Shown piece by piece: positions 63,155 to 64,000 of a stretch of DNA of 64,000 bases. The notes beneath the pieces are model-generated. The model was not told the DNA's origin. It saw only the letters and a list, made by a program, of their open reading frames with translations, and searched no databases. The position numbers and the translations under genes are program-made. The DNA is from Ulota crispa. Its lineage: Eukaryota > Streptophyta > Bryopsida > Orthotrichales > Orthotrichaceae. The DNA is taken from the NCBI GenBank assembly GCA_963920765.1, contig OY987246.1, forward strand, positions 22,453,167 to 22,517,166. Direction: 5' to 3'. Every line of letters begins with the position of its first letter. The first letter of the stretch is position 1.

Positions 63155-63725
63155 AGGGAAAATATCAAAAATACTCGTTAATTTTTTCAAAACTTCAAAG
63201 ATATCCCTATACTATTTAAAATATCAAAAATACCCTTGGCTTTATGTAGAGATATCAATTATATCCCTAATTTTTTGAGATCATCATTTATTATGATATA
63301 TCAAATACACCCTTATATTATTTGAATTAGAAACAAATATTTCTAACTCTCTTGTGCCTCTTTCTGCAATTTCTTGTAAATACTTGGATTATATTGGAAA
63401 GTACAAAATCTAGATGTAAGTTTAATACAAGCCAAATCTTGGAAGCAAGCTCTATAAGCTCCACATAAGGTGTTCGCATGTAAATCTATTGTGGTCAAAG
63501 CCACTATAGTGACTACATAGTAAATTTTGCTATCATTTTTATATTTTAAAAAAATGCAAGAAAGATGCAAAAAAAACTAGGGATATTAATGATATTACCA
63601 AAGATAACTAGGGGTATAATTGATATTTCTACACAAAGTCAAGGGTATTTTTGATATTTTAAATAAAATAGGGGTACATTTTTTGATATTTTGAAAGGAT
63701 TGAGGGCTATTTTTATATTTTCCCT
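63155..63725. mobile_element. Inverted-repeat MITE, possibly Mutator-like
   Basis: Starts AGGGAAAATATCAAAAATAC and ends with the inverse ATATTTTCCCT. Repeated modules such as ATATCAAAAATACCCTTG are mirrored on the right as CAAGGGTATTTTTGATATT. 571 bp. The flanking 9-mers do not clearly match. Confidence 0.6.
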
Positions 63726-63951
63726 AAATATTATTCATAATAATTTAAGAAAAAAATGTTGTATTTGTTGTAAATTTTATTCATAATAAATTTTAAAGTG
63801 AATAATGCACATAATGTCATTACTCTTAGATGACGTGGACATTGAATTTTTTTGCATCTACACTTTAGATTAGAGTGGAAATTTTATTCTAAAGATAAAA
63901 CAACAATTTTGTACAATTAGATACTTTAAAAAGTATTGAGTATTATATAAA

Positions 63952-64000
63952 GGGAAAATATCAAGTATACCCCTGAAGTTTGCAACATTAAGGTAGGAAC
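63952..64000. mobile_element. Left end of another GGGAAA-type MITE, cut by the window
   Basis: GGGAAAATATCAAGTATACC followed by CCTGAAGTTTGCAAC matches the left ends of family M1 (2162 and 29220). The element runs off the window. Confidence 0.5.

Overview
The window is nuclear DNA of a plant, most likely a seedless or otherwise early-diverging land plant (I cannot name the genus). Two long, intron-rich housekeeping genes, both on the minus strand, sit in an AT-rich, transposon-dominated background. Every splice junction I traced is GT-AG. Protein features point to plants: an ER Hsp90 ending in KDEL, and an ALC1/CHR10-type chromatin remodeller with a plant-style RRRKVPRS block in its macro domain.

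Layout. Positions 1-31 kb hold almost only transposons: a swarm of TTAA-flanked piggyBac-type non-autonomous elements (about 90 bp, 250 bp, 650-760 bp and 930 bp classes), PIF/Harbinger (Tourist), Mutator-like, CACTA and other inverted-repeat MITEs, and one uninterrupted fragment of a hAT-like transposase. Several are nested. Positions 31.85-38.77 kb hold HSP90B/GRP94 (17 exons, 852 residues), with a young hAT MITE in an intron and a UPR-type TGACGTGG site upstream. Positions 39.26-50.64 kb form one TTAA-bounded element of about 11.4 kb that encodes a decayed three-exon piggyBac transposase and carries later insertions (CACTA MITE, tRNA-derived SINE) and several minisatellites. Positions 50.6-53.7 kb hold two short TTAA elements and unidentified sequence. 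Positions 53.7-59.8 kb hold the CHR10/ALC1-like gene (17 exons, 907 residues), one exon of which is only 8 nt long. Positions 60-64 kb hold a 24-bp minisatellite, another TTAA element, an acidic orphan ORF and MITEs.

The main discovery candidate is the piggyBac system: a large, once-coding element with matched TTAA/TIR ends and a family of at least 14 shorter TTAA-bounded derivatives around it, including roughly 90-bp elements that share its terminal sequence and a perfectly abutting inverted pair. Together these TTAA elements occupy about a third of the window. The transposase is broken here, so any current mobility would depend on copies elsewhere.
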